From Ignavibacteriaceae bacterium (GTDB taxonomy: Bacteria; Bacteroidota; Ignavibacteria; Ignavibacteriales; Ignavibacteriaceae), in contig JACZKK010000079.1 of the NCBI GenBank assembly GCA_014860115.1, positions 1 to 45,997 on the forward strand: a stretch of 45,997 bases of DNA, given 5' to 3'. Below are positions 44,141-45,997 of the stretch, piece by piece. The notes under the pieces are model-generated. The model saw nothing but the letters and a program-made list of their open reading frames with translations, ran no database searches and was not told where the DNA came from. Numbering within the stretch: the first letter of the stretch is position 1; every line of letters begins with the position of its first letter. A program made the position numbers and the translations under genes.

Positions 44141-45277
44141 ATGAAAATTAAATCTACAGTGAAGGCTGTCATTCGTGCAATTTTATTTTTGCTCTTTGCA
44201 TCAGCTTCAATATTTTCTCAAACAGAAAATCTTGATTCAGCAATAACTGAAATTCCTGATACTGTTGGAGTTGGCGGAATTGATTGGTTTGCTTATCCGT
44301 ATATCTTTTATTCTCCTGAAACCAGTTTGGCTTTTGGCGGTGGTGGAATTGTTTACTTCAAATTATCTGATCGCCAGAAAGCAAAATCATCAAGCATTAC
44401 TCCTTCATTTTACTACACAGTAAATGGGCAATATGATATAACAATCATCCCCGAATTGTTTTTGTTTCATGATAACCTGAGAATTTGGTCTAAAATAAAT
44501 TATGCTTCGATATTCGATAGGTACTATGGCATTGGAAACAGTACACACAAAATTGAAAACGATAAATACCTTCAGGATAATTTTCAGATACAGGTGAAGC
44601 TGCAGCCAAAATTATTTGATGATAGATTGAATATTGGGGTTAACTATGAATTCAGAAATATGTCTGTAGATGATAAACTCGGTAATCCCTATCTCGAAGA
44701 TTCAACGCTTGTTGGGCGTGATGGGGGGGTGACTTCAGGATTAGGACTAGCAGTTAGCTGGGATACACGAGATAATAATTTCTATCCTTCAAGCGGCGGT
44801 TATTATGAAATATATGCGTCCAATTTTTCAGATTTTTTAGGTAGTGATTTTGAATACAGTAAAAGTGTAATCGACCTAAGACATTATTTTAATCCGACGC
44901 TGAGTCACGTAATTGCTTTACAAGCTTACTTATTGCGAGAAACAGACTCACCGCCATTTTATGATTTAGGATTACTCGGCGGCAGTAAGTTAATGCGGGG
45001 AACTATAATGGGCAGATACAGAGATAAAACATATTACATTCTTCAATCTGAGTACAGAATGCCTAATCTTGTATGGAAATTCGGGTTAATATTATTTGCC
45101 GGAATTGGGGATGTAGCACCATCCGTAGGTAGAATAACATTATCAACTGTTAAGCCAACTTATGGTTTTGGAATCCGGTTTAGGATTGATGAATTGGAGA
45201 AAGTCGAAATTAGAATGGACGTTGGCTTTGGAAGGGGAAGTAATGGAATATACTTTGATATTAATCAGGCATTTTAA
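44141..45277 (+). CDS. Omp85-superfamily beta-barrel protein without POTRA domains
   Basis: A 378-residue secreted protein with a signal peptide ending SIFSQ (about residue 28). The 16-strand bacterial surface antigen (Omp85) barrel pattern follows: YSPETSLAFGGGGIVYF, LAVSWDTRDNNFYPSSGGYY, YSKSVIDLRHYFNP, LGGSKLMRGTIMGRYRDK and the terminal FGIRFRID with GRGSNGIYFDINQAF. The L-GG---RG segment is the lid-loop motif region of Omp85 proteins. There is no room for POTRA domains, unlike BamA or TamA. Such barrels occur in patatin-like and other envelope proteins. Function is not known. It precedes the AsmA-like gene by 65 bases. Confidence 0.8.
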   Translation: MKIKSTVKAVIRAILFLLFASASIFSQTENLDSAITEIPDTVGVGGIDWFAYPYIFYSPETSLAFGGGGIVYFKLSDRQKAKSSSITPSFYYTVNGQYDITIIPELFLFHDNLRIWSKINYASIFDRYYGIGNSTHKIENDKYLQDNFQIQVKLQPKLFDDRLNIGVNYEFRNMSVDDKLGNPYLEDSTLVGRDGGVTSGLGLAVSWDTRDNNFYPSSGGYYEIYASNFSDFLGSDFEYSKSVIDLRHYFNPTLSHVIALQAYLLRETDSPPFYDLGLLGGSKLMRGTIMGRYRDKTYYILQSEYRMPNLVWKFGLILFAGIGDVAPSVGRITLSTVKPTYGFGIRFRIDELEKVEIRMDVGFGRGSNGIYFDINQAF

Positions 45278-45342
45278 AAAGTTTTACCTGGTTATATTTT
45301 CTTAATCCAAATGTCTGTTAAAGTATGTAAGAAGTTCTGAAA

Positions 45343-45997
45343 TTGAAATATCCTGAATCCCAAAAACCAAAATCCCTCTTCAAGATCATCCTCATTTCAT
45401 TTGCATCACTGTTTACTATGATGATTCTGTTCTTCGCAATTTTATTTGTACTCTTTCTCGTTTACAAAGATGACATCAGCAAAACTCTTTTAACTTCTGT
45501 GAATCATAAAATTAATGGGGAGATTACTTTTTCTGATCTGTCCTTTACTCCATTTCGACATTTTCCAAATGCAGCTATAGTTATTGAAAACTTTTCCCTG
45601 AAAGAAAGTAAAGATTCAGTTGAAAACTTCAATAAGTTACCAGTATTCGATATAGATGAAACTTACCTGACGCTACACATCATCGATTTGTTTTTATCAA
45701 AGATTAATGTTTCAGAAATTACTTTTGATGGCGGAAGCATAAATGTAATTGTTTATCCTGACAGCCAGACAAATCTTGAAAAAGCAATTAAGATAATTTC
45801 AGAGAAAACTAAAATTTCAGGAGAAGGAACTGATTCAATATTCTCTAAAAGAAGAGAGATAACTGAACAACCTTCAAATCTTGAACTTCGGATTGACAAA
45901 TTGGAAATAAATGATCTGATCTTTATTGCATATAATCAAATTACAAATAATAAAGCTCAACTTCAGATAACCGAACTCGAGTCACGCTTTTCTTACA
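45343..45997 (+). CDS. AsmA-like envelope protein, 3' partial
   Basis: The frame runs off the window after 218 codons. A TTG at 45343 is the most likely start (AAGAAG upstream; in-frame stop TAA at 45328); an in-frame ATG at about 45418 lies inside the first helix. The N-terminus is basic, then one membrane helix (about residues 13-42), then DISKTLLTSVNHKINGEITF and SDLSFTPFRHFPNAAIVIEN. These match the start of AsmA-family proteins, large bridging proteins for lipid or outer-membrane assembly. The C-terminal part is missing, so the subfamily is undecided. Confidence 0.78.
   Translation, partial: MKYPESQKPKSLFKIILISFASLFTMMILFFAILFVLFLVYKDDISKTLLTSVNHKINGEITFSDLSFTPFRHFPNAAIVIENFSLKESKDSVENFNKLPVFDIDETYLTLHIIDLFLSKINVSEITFDGGSINVIVYPDSQTNLEKAIKIISEKTKISGEGTDSIFSKRREITEQPSNLELRIDKLEINDLIFIAYNQITNNKAQLQITELESRFSY

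Noticed and set aside
1-45997. CRISPR arrays, tRNA or rRNA genes, prophage
   Set aside because: No regularly spaced direct repeats, no cloverleaf-like or rRNA-like sequence and no phage structural genes were seen by eye on either strand.

Overview
This is an AT-rich bacterial chromosome segment with almost every gene on the + strand. It opens inside a division/cell-wall (dcw) cluster in the order murD-ftsW-murG-(hypothetical)-murC-ftsQ-ftsA-ftsZ. Many predicted Sec signal peptides end in A-Q. There are many outer-membrane beta-barrel proteins, a complete RND pump and no spore or Gram-positive genes. Together these suggest a Gram-negative member of the Bacteroidota/Chlorobiota/Ignavibacteriota lineage. 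The placement is inference from gene order and protein style, not from a marker search.

Layout. 1-8274: end of the dcw cluster, tightly coupled by 4-base overlaps, with an extra small membrane protein between murG and murC. 8275-9217: a sparse stretch with a 46-residue single-helix protein, a minus-strand CPXCG zinc-ribbon-like protein, and a minus-strand terminator with no visible gene feeding it. 9218-10900: a 5'-truncated DNA polymerase III alpha (DnaE-type) remnant lacking its catalytic half. 10949-12593: guanidinium exporter (Gdx/SugE), a lipoprotein and a small K+-channel-like protein. 12715-16337: a sensor kinase with a periplasmic binding-protein domain, a FixJ-type regulator, a barrel protein and a lone receiver. 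16428-33599: a long run of export-associated metabolism: DcaP-type porin, secreted glutaminase, another porin-like protein, secreted amidohydrolase, several barrel proteins, an AspT-type exchanger, NAD-malic enzyme, periplasmic asparaginase, Dcu C4-dicarboxylate transporter and an aspartase carrying a signal peptide. 33667-40681: AI-2E-type permease and a three-gene RND efflux system closed by a clear terminator. 40763-45277: PPK2, Ca2+/H+ antiporter, VIT-like membrane protein, a barrel protein and a POTRA-less Omp85 barrel. 45343-end: start of an AsmA-like protein.

How the genes could work together. The most striking feature is that three consecutive deamidation/deamination steps appear to be placed outside the cytoplasm: glutamine to glutamate (GlsA), asparagine to aspartate (AnsB), and aspartate to fumarate (AspA). 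All three enzymes carry Sec-type signal peptides. A DcaP-type porin would admit acidic substrates, Dcu would import fumarate or exchange it for succinate or aspartate, AspT could provide a second exchange route, and malic enzyme would turn the resulting malate into pyruvate. The kinase/FixJ pair at the head of the run is the natural candidate regulator. A cytoplasmic aspartase is the textbook arrangement, so a periplasmic one beside Dcu is the best candidate in this window for an undescribed system. Two intergenic regions carry palindromic, MITE-like repeats.
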